From Vibrio casei (GTDB taxonomy: Bacteria > Pseudomonadota > Gammaproteobacteria > Enterobacterales > Vibrionaceae): 64,000 nt of DNA. Every line of letters starts with the position of its first letter. Positions within the stretch are counted from its first letter, which is position 1. The notes beneath the pieces are model-generated. The model saw only the letters and a list, made by a program, of their open reading frames with translations. It was not told the DNA's origin and did no database searches. Below are positions 56,492-64,000 of this stretch, one piece after another. Where the stretch lies: NCBI RefSeq assembly GCF_002218025.2, contig NZ_AP018681.1, forward strand, positions 1,054,001 through 1,118,000. Direction: 5' to 3'. A program made the position numbers and the translations under genes.

Positions 56492-56506
56492 GCTGAATCG
56501 TTTCAG
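56492..56506. promoter_or_regulatory. Cra box 1
   Basis: GCTGAATCGTTTCAG matches the Cra consensus TGAATCGTTTCA exactly. It lies 82 nt before the cra ATG, so autoregulation is likely. Confidence 0.85.
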
Positions 56507-56513
56507 TATAAAA

Positions 56514-56529
56514 GCTGAAAGGATTCAGC
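56514..56529. promoter_or_regulatory. Cra box 2
   Basis: GCTGAAAGGATTCAGC, a palindromic Cra-like site 7 nt from box 1, with one or two departures from consensus in the centre. Confidence 0.7.
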
Positions 56530-56634
56530 AAATTTGTAGTTTGGTCACATAACACTAAAATTATGATGAGAATAAAGAAAGGTATTCTCCTCAAATTTTT
56601 ATCAAACCTATTTGCTGAATTTTTTTACTAATTT

Positions 56635-56650
56635 GCTGAAACGATTCAGC
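56635..56650. promoter_or_regulatory. Cra box 3
   Basis: GCTGAAACGATTCAGC, a perfect Cra consensus in inverse orientation, 62 nt before the fruB ATG. A half-site TTTGCTGAA precedes it at 56611. It is the likely fru operon operator. Confidence 0.88.
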
Positions 56651-56712
56651 TTACACAAAAAAGAGAGGGCTTGGGAGATGACCAAAGCTCCAAACACAAT
56701 AGAGGCACACCC

Positions 56713-57846
56713 ATGCTTATTTTAACCGCTCAAGAAGTCACATTGGCTCAAACTGCCAATGACAAAATTACTGCTATAAAAAACATTGCTCAGCGTTTAA
56801 CTGAACAAGGTTATGTCAAAGCCGATTACGTTGACGGTATGTTAAACCGTGAACAACAATCTTCCACTTTTCTCGGCAACGGTATTGCGATTCCACACGG
56901 CACCACGGAAACCCGTGACCTGGTGCAAAAAACAGGCGTCAGTGTCCACCATTTTCCAGAAGGGGTGGATTGGGGTAATGGTACGGTTTATGTCGCAATT
57001 GGTATTGCTGCTAAATCCGATGAGCACTTAGGTATCCTAAAACAACTGACCAAAGTCCTTTCTGCAGATGGTGTTGAGGCCGCGCTGAAAAATGCCAAAA
57101 CCGAACAAGACATCATTGAAGTTTTAAACGGTAAAACTCAATTGATGGCAGATTTTGATGCTTCATTAATTCAACTCAAGTTTCCCGCCAGTGACATGCT
57201 GCAAATGACCGCAGTTGCAGGTGGCCTACTTCGTAATACGGGTTGTACTGGCGATGACTACATTTCTGAAATCATCACCAAAAAACCGACCGACCTAGCC
57301 AATGGCTTATGGTTAGTCAGCGGTGGTAACGGCGTACATCGCTCTGCTATGTCGTTTGTTTCAACAGCCAATGACTGTGAATTTGAGGGTAAGCAAGTTA
57401 AAGGATTAATTGCATTTGCAGCTTGTAATGCCAGTCACAAACCGCTTTTGTATAAACTGACTCAATTGATATTGTCAAAACGCCAAGATGACATTTTAAA
57501 TGCCGACATTAATGGCTTACTTGAGCTATTTGATTTAACAGAAAAAGCGCCAGAAATCGCACAAGAAAGTGCGAATAGTGCTGTTTTTAAAGTCAAAAAC
57601 ACCCACGGTTTACACGCACGCCCAGGGGCGATGTTAGTAGCTGAAGTAAAGAAATTTGAAACAACCATTCGAGTTCAAAATTTAGATGGCGAAGGCACCA
57701 GTGTTAATGCAAAAAGCTTGATGAAAGTCATCGCGTTAGGTGTAAAACACGGTCACCGTCTACAATTTACTGCCGATGGAGTTGATGCAGAGTTAGCACT
57801 CACTTCGATTGGTAAAGCGATCGAATCAGGCCTTGGTGAAGGTTAA
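56713..57846 (+). CDS. fruB: PTS fructose diphosphoryl transfer protein (EIIA-HPr)
   Basis: 377-residue fusion. EIIA-Fru is at residues ~1-145 with the phosphorylated His in NGIAIPHGTTE, a linker/modulatory domain is in the middle, and HPr is at the C-terminus with KNTHGLHARPGAMLV (active His). It passes phosphate from Enzyme I to FruA. ATG 56713 has AGAGG 9 nt upstream; an in-frame start at 56671 adds residues unlike the family. Confidence 0.95.
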   Translation: MLILTAQEVTLAQTANDKITAIKNIAQRLTEQGYVKADYVDGMLNREQQSSTFLGNGIAIPHGTTETRDLVQKTGVSVHHFPEGVDWGNGTVYVAIGIAAKSDEHLGILKQLTKVLSADGVEAALKNAKTEQDIIEVLNGKTQLMADFDASLIQLKFPASDMLQMTAVAGGLLRNTGCTGDDYISEIITKKPTDLANGLWLVSGGNGVHRSAMSFVSTANDCEFEGKQVKGLIAFAACNASHKPLLYKLTQLILSKRQDDILNADINGLLELFDLTEKAPEIAQESANSAVFKVKNTHGLHARPGAMLVAEVKKFETTIRVQNLDGEGTSVNAKSLMKVIALGVKHGHRLQFTADGVDAELALTSIGKAIESGLGEG

Positions 57847-57856
57847 GGAGTAAGTC

Positions 57857-58819
57857 ATGTCCAATTTGAAAGTCGTGACCATTACATTAAACCCTGCTTT
57901 AGATTTAACAGGCCACCTTGTGGATCAGTTAAATGTGGGTAGCGTAAGCTTGGTTTCAAAAAACACCCTTCACCCCGCAGGTAAAGGTGTCAATGTCGCC
58001 AAAGTTTTATCGGATTTAGGCGCAGATGTCACGGTTACTGGGTTTCTGGGTTCTGATAACCAAGAACCATTTTGCCAGTTATTTGAACAGATAAAGGCAA
58101 CAGACTGCTTCGTTCGCGTGTCAGGAGCCACTCGCATTAATGTAAAACTGGTCGATAAAGCCAGTGATGTTAGCGACATTAATTTCCCAGGTGTAGAGGT
58201 CAGTCAAACGGCAATTGAAGCTTTCGAAGCCACCCTTGAAGAACTTGCCAACGATCATGATTACTTTGTGATGGCTGGTAGCCTACCTCGCGGTATTAGC
58301 CCAGAGCTTTGTGCCAAGTGGATTGAATCACTACACCAAAAAGGCAAAAAAGTGATTTTTGATAGTAGTCGTCAAGCACTAAAAGCAGGACTAAATTCTC
58401 ATCCATGGCTAATTAAACCTAATGATGAAGAGCTAGCAGAACTGGTTGGAAAAGAACTACATAGCATCGAAGATTGCCAACAAGCCGCGCAAACATTGGA
58501 GTCAAAAGGCATCGATAATATCGTGGTGTCAATGGGTGCCAAAGGCGTGATGTGGTTAAACCAAGGTAAATGGCTGCAAGCTGAGCCGCCTAAAATGGAC
58601 GTCGTTAGTACTGTAGGCGCAGGGGACACATTAGTCGCAGGATTAACTTGGGGCCATCTAAGCCGAGATTCTGATAAAGAAAATTGGCCACAAGAAAAAG
58701 TATTAAGTTTTGCCACTGCACTGTCAGCTTTAGCTGTAACTCAAATTGGCGTTGGCGTACCTGACCTTACGCCAGTGAACAACCTACAACAAAAAATTCG
58801 CATTCAAGCGAGCTTTTGA
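57857..58819 (+). CDS. fruK: 1-phosphofructokinase
   Basis: 320-residue PfkB-family kinase converting fructose 1-phosphate to fructose 1,6-bisphosphate. It has TLNPALDLT at the N-terminus, HPAGKGVNVAKVL, and the ATP-site signature STVGAGDTLVAG near residue 255. AAGGAG precedes the ATG, 10 nt after fruB. Confidence 0.96.
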   Translation: MSNLKVVTITLNPALDLTGHLVDQLNVGSVSLVSKNTLHPAGKGVNVAKVLSDLGADVTVTGFLGSDNQEPFCQLFEQIKATDCFVRVSGATRINVKLVDKASDVSDINFPGVEVSQTAIEAFEATLEELANDHDYFVMAGSLPRGISPELCAKWIESLHQKGKKVIFDSSRQALKAGLNSHPWLIKPNDEELAELVGKELHSIEDCQQAAQTLESKGIDNIVVSMGAKGVMWLNQGKWLQAEPPKMDVVSTVGAGDTLVAGLTWGHLSRDSDKENWPQEKVLSFATALSALAVTQIGVGVPDLTPVNNLQQKIRIQASF

Positions 58820-58885
58820 TATTTAAGAGAATTTTCGTATTTAAACGAGCTTTCGTATATAGAATAAAAGAGCTAAGGACATCCT

Positions 58886-60619
58886 ATGAATATTGCCATT
58901 ATAACTGCATGCCCAAGTGGCGTTGCCAACAGCATTATCGCCGCTGGTTTATTAGAACAAGCCGCGAAAACTCTAAACTGGAATGCCGCAGTGGAATGCC
59001 AGTCGAGTGTTATTCCACATCAATCTCTGACACAACAACAAATTGATGATGCAGAAGTGATTGTCATCGCGGCTAATACTGCAGTTGATACCACTCGCTT
59101 TACGGGTAAAAAAGTTTATCAAGGTGACATTAATGCGAGTCTAACTGACGCACAAGCTTGGCTAGAAAGCGCCGTTAAGCAAGCTACGCTTTTAGAGCAA
59201 GGTTCAGCCCCGGTTGCGGAAACATTAACTAGCTCAAAAGCGGCAAAAATTGTTGCGATCACAGCTTGCCCAACAGGTGTTGCTCATACCTTTATGGCAG
59301 CCGAAGCACTAGAAGAAACTGGCGCCAAACTCGGTCACCAAATTAAAGTAGAAACCCGTGGTTCCGTTGGTGCAAAAAACCAACTAACAGAGCAAGATAT
59401 CGCAGAAGCGGATCTGGTGATCATTGCAGCAGATATCGAAGTTCCACTGGATCGTTTCGCAGGCAAGCCTCTGTATAAAACCAGTACTGGCCTAGCCCTA
59501 AAGAAAACTGAGCAAGAGTTTGCCAAAGCCTTTGAGCAAGCCACACCACATCAAGCAGGTCAACAATCAAGCGCTTCTAGTTCTTCTTCAGAAGAAAAAG
59601 CTGGCGTCTACAAGCACTTAATGACCGGTGTTTCTCACATGCTGCCATTAGTAGTTGCCGGTGGTTTGGCTATCGCACTTTCATTTGTGTTCGGTATCGA
59701 GGCCTTTAAAGAAGAAGGCACACTAGCCGCAGCCTTAATGACCATTGGTGGGGGGTCAGCCTTTGCATTAATGATCCCGGTTCTTGCTGGTTTCATTGCG
59801 TTCTCCATTGCCGACCGCCCAGGTTTAGCACCAGGTTTAATTGGCGGCATGCTTGCTAGTTCAACCGGTGCAGGCTTCATCGGCGGTATCATTGCCGGTT
59901 TCCTAGCGGGTTACGCAGCTAAATTTATTGCTGAGAAAGTAAAACTGCCACAATCAATGGAAGCGTTAAAACCAATTCTGATCATTCCATTATTAGCGAG
60001 CTTATTTACTGGTCTTGTGATGATCTACGTTGTCGGTGGCCCAGTTTCAGGCATCATGACTGCAATGACCGAGTTCCTAAACAACATGGGTTCAGCTAAC
60101 GCAGTACTACTCGGTATTATCCTTGGCTGTATGATGTGTTTCGACCTAGGTGGCCCAATCAACAAAGCCGCTTACACATTTGGTGTGGGTCTATTAGCAT
60201 CGCAAACTTACGCACCAATGGCAGCGGTAATGGCAGCGGGTATGGTTCCAGCGTTGGGTATGGGTCTAGCGACATTCTTAGCTAAAGATAAATTTGCTCA
60301 ATCCGAACGTGAAGCAGGTAAAGCCTCTTTCGTACTTGGCCTGTGCTTTATCTCAGAAGGTGCCATTCCATTTGCTGCCAAAGATCCAATGCGCGTAATC
60401 CCAAGCTGCATGGCTGGCGGCGCATTAACCGGCGCACTATCCATGCTCTTTGGTGCAAAACTAATGGCACCACACGGCGGCTTGTTTGTACTGCTTATTC
60501 CAAATGCGATTTCGCCAGTGCTTTTATACCTTGTGGCAATTATTGCGGGTACAGTCGTAACAGGCGTGACTTACGCATTCTTGAAAAATAAAGCAGAAGC
60601 AAAAGCCGTTACTGCTTAA
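58886..60619 (+). CDS. fruA: PTS fructose transporter EIIBC
   Basis: 577-residue membrane protein with two EIIB domains (TACPSGVANS near residue 7 and the active TACPTGVAHTF near residue 131, both with Cys) and a C-terminal EIIC domain with about nine membrane segments, including FDLGGPINKAAYTFG and SEGAIPFAAKDPMR. It imports fructose as fructose 1-phosphate. A Gln/Ser-rich linker sits at residues ~220-237. Last gene of fruBKA. Confidence 0.96.
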   Translation: MNIAIITACPSGVANSIIAAGLLEQAAKTLNWNAAVECQSSVIPHQSLTQQQIDDAEVIVIAANTAVDTTRFTGKKVYQGDINASLTDAQAWLESAVKQATLLEQGSAPVAETLTSSKAAKIVAITACPTGVAHTFMAAEALEETGAKLGHQIKVETRGSVGAKNQLTEQDIAEADLVIIAADIEVPLDRFAGKPLYKTSTGLALKKTEQEFAKAFEQATPHQAGQQSSASSSSSEEKAGVYKHLMTGVSHMLPLVVAGGLAIALSFVFGIEAFKEEGTLAAALMTIGGGSAFALMIPVLAGFIAFSIADRPGLAPGLIGGMLASSTGAGFIGGIIAGFLAGYAAKFIAEKVKLPQSMEALKPILIIPLLASLFTGLVMIYVVGGPVSGIMTAMTEFLNNMGSANAVLLGIILGCMMCFDLGGPINKAAYTFGVGLLASQTYAPMAAVMAAGMVPALGMGLATFLAKDKFAQSEREAGKASFVLGLCFISEGAIPFAAKDPMRVIPSCMAGGALTGALSMLFGAKLMAPHGGLFVLLIPNAISPVLLYLVAIIAGTVVTGVTYAFLKNKAEAKAVTA

Positions 60620-60643
60620 TCTCTACATTTCACTTTACAGTGT

Positions 60644-60680
60644 AAACCGCGAATCATATTGCATGGCTCGCGGTTTTTTT
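60644..60680 (+). terminator. terminator of fruBKA
   Basis: Perfect 9-bp stem AAACCGCGA/TCGCGGTTT with T7 at the end, 25 nt after the fruA stop. Confidence 0.88.
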
Positions 60681-60689
60681 CGTTTCCAA

Positions 60690-60895
60690 ATAAATATACC
60701 CAAAGTAATTGAGGTTGCAGTGAGGCAATAAGTGAATGAAGTCCCTGTCTAACGTCGTTAACAAAGCTGCTGCTTCAAGTTCTAAGGATAAAAAACATTA
60801 AAGTTTGAAACTCATTTTTGGGCAAAAATGAGCCAGACTTTTTTCTGGCTCGTTATCCTAGATTAGTGTTATTACAGATATAATCTACTTCAACT
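60690..60895. repeat. intergenic region with a Vibrio-type dispersed repeat and hairpins
   Basis: The stretch beginning ATATACCCAAAGTAATTGAG resembles a short dispersed sequence common between Vibrio genes (from memory). Two overlapping stems follow: CTCATTTTTG/CAAAAATGAG (60811-60832) and GAGCCAGA/TCTGGCTC (60830-60851, T-rich loop). The second is probably a terminator for the minus-strand genes. No ORF seen. Confidence 0.45.
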
Positions 60896-61306
60896 CTAAT
60901 CGTGAAGCTTCGCACCCTTAACAACTTTATCCACTAATTTTTTCTCTGCACACATAGCAATCCCGACTAAGGGTAAGCTTTCCGTTTAATAATAACGAAC
61001 GGTGCTTCGATTAGCTTCATCATGACCTGTTGTGAACATATCTTCGATAAATATTGCGGTTTCTATTTTTGCACGGTTAGCACGTTGGACAAAAGTTGAT
61101 AACTTACTTCTTGTGACTTTAAGTACTATTGTCGGCTGGATACAAAGTGGCAAATATGTATTATCATTCCCATCCACATATTGCTTGCCAGTTTCTATCA
61201 TTGATGTCGATGTGACCCCACCAGATAGAAAACTCACAACATTCAACTTCTTCCATACTGGTAAATCATCTGCTACCACGATGACAAATTTAGAATCAAA
61301 CTGCAT
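60896..61306 (-). pseudogene. DUF2000 protein interrupted by a stop codon
   Basis: 136-codon frame of the DUF2000 family (opening FVIVVADDLPVWKKLNVVSF, middle FTTGHDEANRSTVRYY) with TAA at 60986-60988, 30 codons before the natural end. After the stop the frame continues TESLPLVGIAMCAEKKLVDK and ends GAKLHD, which is the usual C-terminus, so only one codon is wrong (AAA to TAA is the likely change). It is the last gene of an AraC-LysE-DUF2000 set. Function of DUF2000 unknown (PTH2-like fold suspected). Confidence 0.78.
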
Positions 61307-61321
61307 ATTTCCTCCTACTAA

Positions 61322-61918
61322 TCAGTACACTAAATCAATGACAGGCGGCAAACCTATCTTTAAGCCAACAAACAGTAACAACACGGCCATGAGCTTATTC
61401 ATTACAACTAAATACCTAGTCTCGTTTATCTTTTCGCCAATAAGACGTCCAGCGATGTAGTAAAGAGTAGGAGCGCCAAACGCAAGTAGTGCCAAAATAG
61501 CGCACCATACAAAGATATATCCGTCCGTAATACCTGCTGATGGAAACTGAACAGTTGCAATAGGCAATGCAACTGTAATACCTTTCGGATTAAGTAGCTG
61601 AAGCATCAAACCGTCTCTCAGGTTCACGCGTTGACTTGGTCTAAGTTCAACCTTACCTACTTGGCTAACGAATATTTTGTAGGCCAACCAAAGAATGTAG
61701 ATAGCACCCAGTATTGCTGTCCATTGTAAGAAAACATCATTCATTAATGTTTCACCAATCAGCGAAATAGCACTGAATAATGCGAACATGGCGATCGAGA
61801 CACCGAAACTAAAGCCCAATATTGAGTTTTGTTTCTGTATGCCACTGTTTAAGCTAATAGTATTGACTGGCCCTGGGGTGTACATGACCCCTAGAGCATA
61901 AAGAATTATGTCCAGCAT
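61322..61918 (-). CDS. LysE/RhtB-family amino acid exporter
   Basis: 198-residue inner-membrane protein with about six hydrophobic segments. It begins with the family motif YTPGPVNTISLNSG and GFSFGVSIAMFALFS, and has LMLQLLNPKGITVAL near residue 110. It follows the AraC gene on the same strand, which probably controls it. Substrate unknown. Confidence 0.88.
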   Translation of the reverse strand: MLDIILYALGVMYTPGPVNTISLNSGIQKQNSILGFSFGVSIAMFALFSAISLIGETLMNDVFLQWTAILGAIYILWLAYKIFVSQVGKVELRPSQRVNLRDGLMLQLLNPKGITVALPIATVQFPSAGITDGYIFVWCAILALLAFGAPTLYYIAGRLIGEKINETRYLVVMNKLMAVLLLFVGLKIGLPPVIDLVY

Positions 61919-61952
61919 CGAGTTAATCTTTTGGTTGGTGCTTTAGTTTAAG

Positions 61953-62780
61953 CTAAAGCGAGAGTTGTTTTTGATATTGGATTGGCGTGATGCCAAACGT
62001 ATTCTTAAAGTTACGATTAAGGTGACTTAAATCTGAAAACCCATACTTAAATGCAATATCCGCAGCGCTATTACCTAGCTCTACCTCTCGTTTTACACGA
62101 TTGATTTTATAGCTAAGTACATACTGGTGTGGCGTCATGCCAAACTGTTTGTTAAACAAACGAATGAAATGATATTTAGACATATTGGCAGCGCTTGAAA
62201 TCTCTTCAATATCTAGTTTTCGATTAAGGTTAAAGTGAATAAACTCCTTTGCTTGTTCCAATAGTTTATCAGTTCGACCATAAGCTACTTTATCGATAAA
62301 AGAGCCATCTCCAAGACGAACAATTGAATGAGCGATGCCGAGTAACAGGTGCTCTTCTTCTAGTGAAGAAAGTGGCTGCTTCAAGTTCATAGAGTGTGCA
62401 ATTGACATAATCTGTTTTTGCAAAATCGCATCATGGAAGGATGATACTTTCAATCGAGACTGATCTTTAGATACATTGCCTATGCTTTGCATCAAACTCA
62501 TTATTGTCGATTCAGGTATGTATAGCATTTCATACTCCATATCTTTTCCGCCTCCAGCATGTCCATCATGAACCTGTTCTGGATTAAAAAAGATCACGTT
62601 TCCTGCCTGACTTTTATGAAAAGCTCCATTACTAAAAAAATCCTGACGGCCACGGCATGTCACACCGATACTGAATTCTTCATGGGCATGTTTACCATAG
62701 CTAAAGTCTTTGATCTTTGCCGAAAATGAACACAATCCTTTAGCGTGCGCACTTTTTTGATATCTAAATTGTTCTTGCAT
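61953..62780 (-). CDS. AraC-family transcriptional regulator
   Basis: 275-residue regulator with an N-terminal cupin sensing domain (HAHEEFSIGVTCRGRQ, GNVIFFNPEQVHDGH) and a C-terminal double HTH (residues ~175-272: ISSAANMSKYHFIRLFNKQFG, split, and FGFSD-like KYGFSDLSHLNRNFK). The arrangement with a LysE exporter downstream suggests it responds to the exported amino acid or related compound. Confidence 0.9.
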   Translation of the reverse strand: MQEQFRYQKSAHAKGLCSFSAKIKDFSYGKHAHEEFSIGVTCRGRQDFFSNGAFHKSQAGNVIFFNPEQVHDGHAGGGKDMEYEMLYIPESTIMSLMQSIGNVSKDQSRLKVSSFHDAILQKQIMSIAHSMNLKQPLSSLEEEHLLLGIAHSIVRLGDGSFIDKVAYGRTDKLLEQAKEFIHFNLNRKLDIEEISSAANMSKYHFIRLFNKQFGMTPHQYVLSYKINRVKREVELGNSAADIAFKYGFSDLSHLNRNFKNTFGITPIQYQKQLSL

Positions 62781-63057
62781 GTTTACAGACTCAATCTATT
62801 TAGTGGAAACATAATGAAAGTATAGGGAGCAAGTGATAGAGAAGATAGAACAAAATTGCTGGATGCATAACAGCTACTTTTTCTTACCTAGAAAACTTTG
62901 GGGCAAAAACTTTCTAAAACAAAAGGTAAGTTGCCACAACAGCATCAACTTTGTTGTCGTTTGTAAGCTTTCATATCCTCCGACATCAAGGGTATAAATT
63001 GGTATTCCAATACGAAACCAGTACAATTAACGCGATTGCCTTACTTGAGCCATTACC

Positions 63058-64000
63058 ATGACTTGCTTTACACCCTTTTCAACCGATGTTTCCCATATCG
63101 CTTTACCTGAAACTTTCACCTTTCCATTTTGTTACGAGCCACATCCGTTAAGCCAAGTTGCTGTCGAACAACTACAACAGCATTTAGAGTCGCAAACCGA
63201 TTGGCAACATGACTTTGGCTTTGAAGAAAGCAGCATGGAAGCAGGTAAAATGTTTGGGGTGCTAGTGGTAAAAAACGCTCAAGGAGAACTTGGGTTTTTA
63301 TCGGCATTTTCTGGAAAACTGGCTGATAAAAATCACCTTCCCCATTTTGTACCACCGGTTTTTGACATGCTTACCGAGGGCAGTTTTTTCCTTGAAGGCA
63401 CCACACCGATTAATGTGATAAACCATAAAATCAAACAGCTTGAAGCGGATCCTGAGCTCGCCTTACTTCAACAAACCATTCGTGATTTTAAGCAGCAAGC
63501 TCAACAAGAAATGGAAGCATTACGCCTTACCATTGTCGAAAGTCGTAAGCAAAGAAAAGCATTAAGAAAACAAGCGGAATTACACTTTCAAAATCAATCA
63601 TTAAATGACGAAGCACTTCAAGCTATCTTTACCGATTTAAGCCGACAAAGCGTGGCAGAAAAAGCCCAACAGAAGCACTTAAAAGCATACTGGTTAGAAC
63701 AAGTAGAAACGGCAGAATCTCAGTTACAACAAAAAGTAGCAGTGATCGAACAGCTAAAAAAAGACCGCAAACAACAATCTGCCAAACTACAGCGAGAATT
63801 GTTTTCTCAGTACCAATTTCTCAACCAAAATCAGCAATCCAAATCACTGCTGGATATTTTTAAAGACAACACTAATCCAATACCACCAGCTGGCTCAGGA
63901 GAATGTGCAGCGCCTAAACTGCTGCAATATGCTTTTGCACATCATTTCACACCGATTTGTCTGGCTGAATTTTGGTGGGGCGCTTCACCGAAATCAGAAA
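63058..64000 (+). CDS. RluA-family pseudouridine synthase, long form (partial, 3' end outside window)
   Basis: An open frame of 314 codons runs off the window. It opens MTCFTPFSTDVSHIALPETF, has a FEESSMEAGKMFGVLV region, and a long charged helical/coiled-coil section (about residues 120-270, rich in Gln, Lys, Glu). It then reaches PPAGSGECAAPKLLQYAF and LAEFWWGASPKSE, which resemble the lead-in of the long RluA-type pseudouridine synthases of Vibrio. The catalytic domain with its Asp would lie beyond position 64000. Name rests on memory of this extended family. Confidence 0.7.
   Translation, partial: MTCFTPFSTDVSHIALPETFTFPFCYEPHPLSQVAVEQLQQHLESQTDWQHDFGFEESSMEAGKMFGVLVVKNAQGELGFLSAFSGKLADKNHLPHFVPPVFDMLTEGSFFLEGTTPINVINHKIKQLEADPELALLQQTIRDFKQQAQQEMEALRLTIVESRKQRKALRKQAELHFQNQSLNDEALQAIFTDLSRQSVAEKAQQKHLKAYWLEQVETAESQLQQKVAVIEQLKKDRKQQSAKLQRELFSQYQFLNQNQQSKSLLDIFKDNTNPIPPAGSGECAAPKLLQYAFAHHFTPICLAEFWWGASPKSE

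Overview
The window is a gene-dense, low-GC (about 40%) chromosomal stretch from a marine gammaproteobacterium of the Vibrionaceae, most likely Vibrio or a close relative. Supports are the napFDABC operon ending in a 45-residue membrane protein, narQ-narP, nirBDC-cobA, fruBKA facing cra, yeeX/DUF496, a DUF2057 protein, and the codon style. From memory, several of these families (pst, nap, fru) lie on the second chromosome in Vibrio cholerae; this is suggestive only. No tRNA, rRNA, CRISPR array or intact insertion sequence was seen.

Layout. (1) 1-2941: pstCAB of a first phosphate transporter; its pstS would lie to the left. (2) 2955-17796: a taurine catabolism island set between two pst operons. 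It holds an IclR regulator, pta and tauE facing right, and a leftward block xsc - FRG-domain gene - tauX - tauY - TRAP dctP/dctQ/dctM - periplasmic Cache protein. A CobS/CobT-like AAA+/VWA pair diverges from xsc. The implied route is TRAP uptake of taurine, deamination by TauXY to sulfoacetaldehyde, cleavage by Xsc to acetyl phosphate and sulfite, conversion to acetyl-CoA by Pta, and sulfite export by TauE. The same 17-bp palindrome lies before pta and before xsc and probably binds the IclR protein. tauY carries a one-base frameshift. (3) 17837-21684: a complete second pstSCAB behind four Pho half-sites spaced 11 bp apart. (4) 21844-27960: a LysR regulator facing aapJQMP (amino-acid ABC transporter) and an isoaspartyl peptidase/asparaginase. 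(5) 27996-30852: a diguanylate cyclase gene broken by one stop codon, then a riboflavin synthase.

(6) 30914-38287: nitrate respiration. narQP diverges from napFDABC plus a tiny membrane protein, with FNR and 7-2-7 NarP-type sites between them. (7) 38319-43171: uronate catabolism (IclR regulator, TRAP transporter, kduI). (8) 43188-48703: glutathione peroxidase, then nirB-nirD-nirC-cobA for nitrite reduction and siroheme synthesis, with a 7-bp repeat present six times before cobA. (9) 48815-51397: an AT-rich accessory patch with a frameshifted EAL gene, an unrecognised HTH regulator and a heavily decayed hipA toxin remnant. (10) 51398-55353: housekeeping genes (GIY-YIG protein, yceH, an unannotated 58-residue ORF, yeeX, DUF2057, DEAD-box helicase). 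(11) 55408-60680: cra and fruBKA with three Cra boxes. (12) 60896-64000: a DUF2000 gene broken by a stop codon, a LysE exporter, an AraC regulator, and the start of a long RluA-type pseudouridine synthase that leaves the window.

Four otherwise full-length genes are broken by single lesions (tauY, GGDEF, EAL, DUF2000). Two of these are in homopolymer runs, so either recent gene decay or sequencing error is possible.
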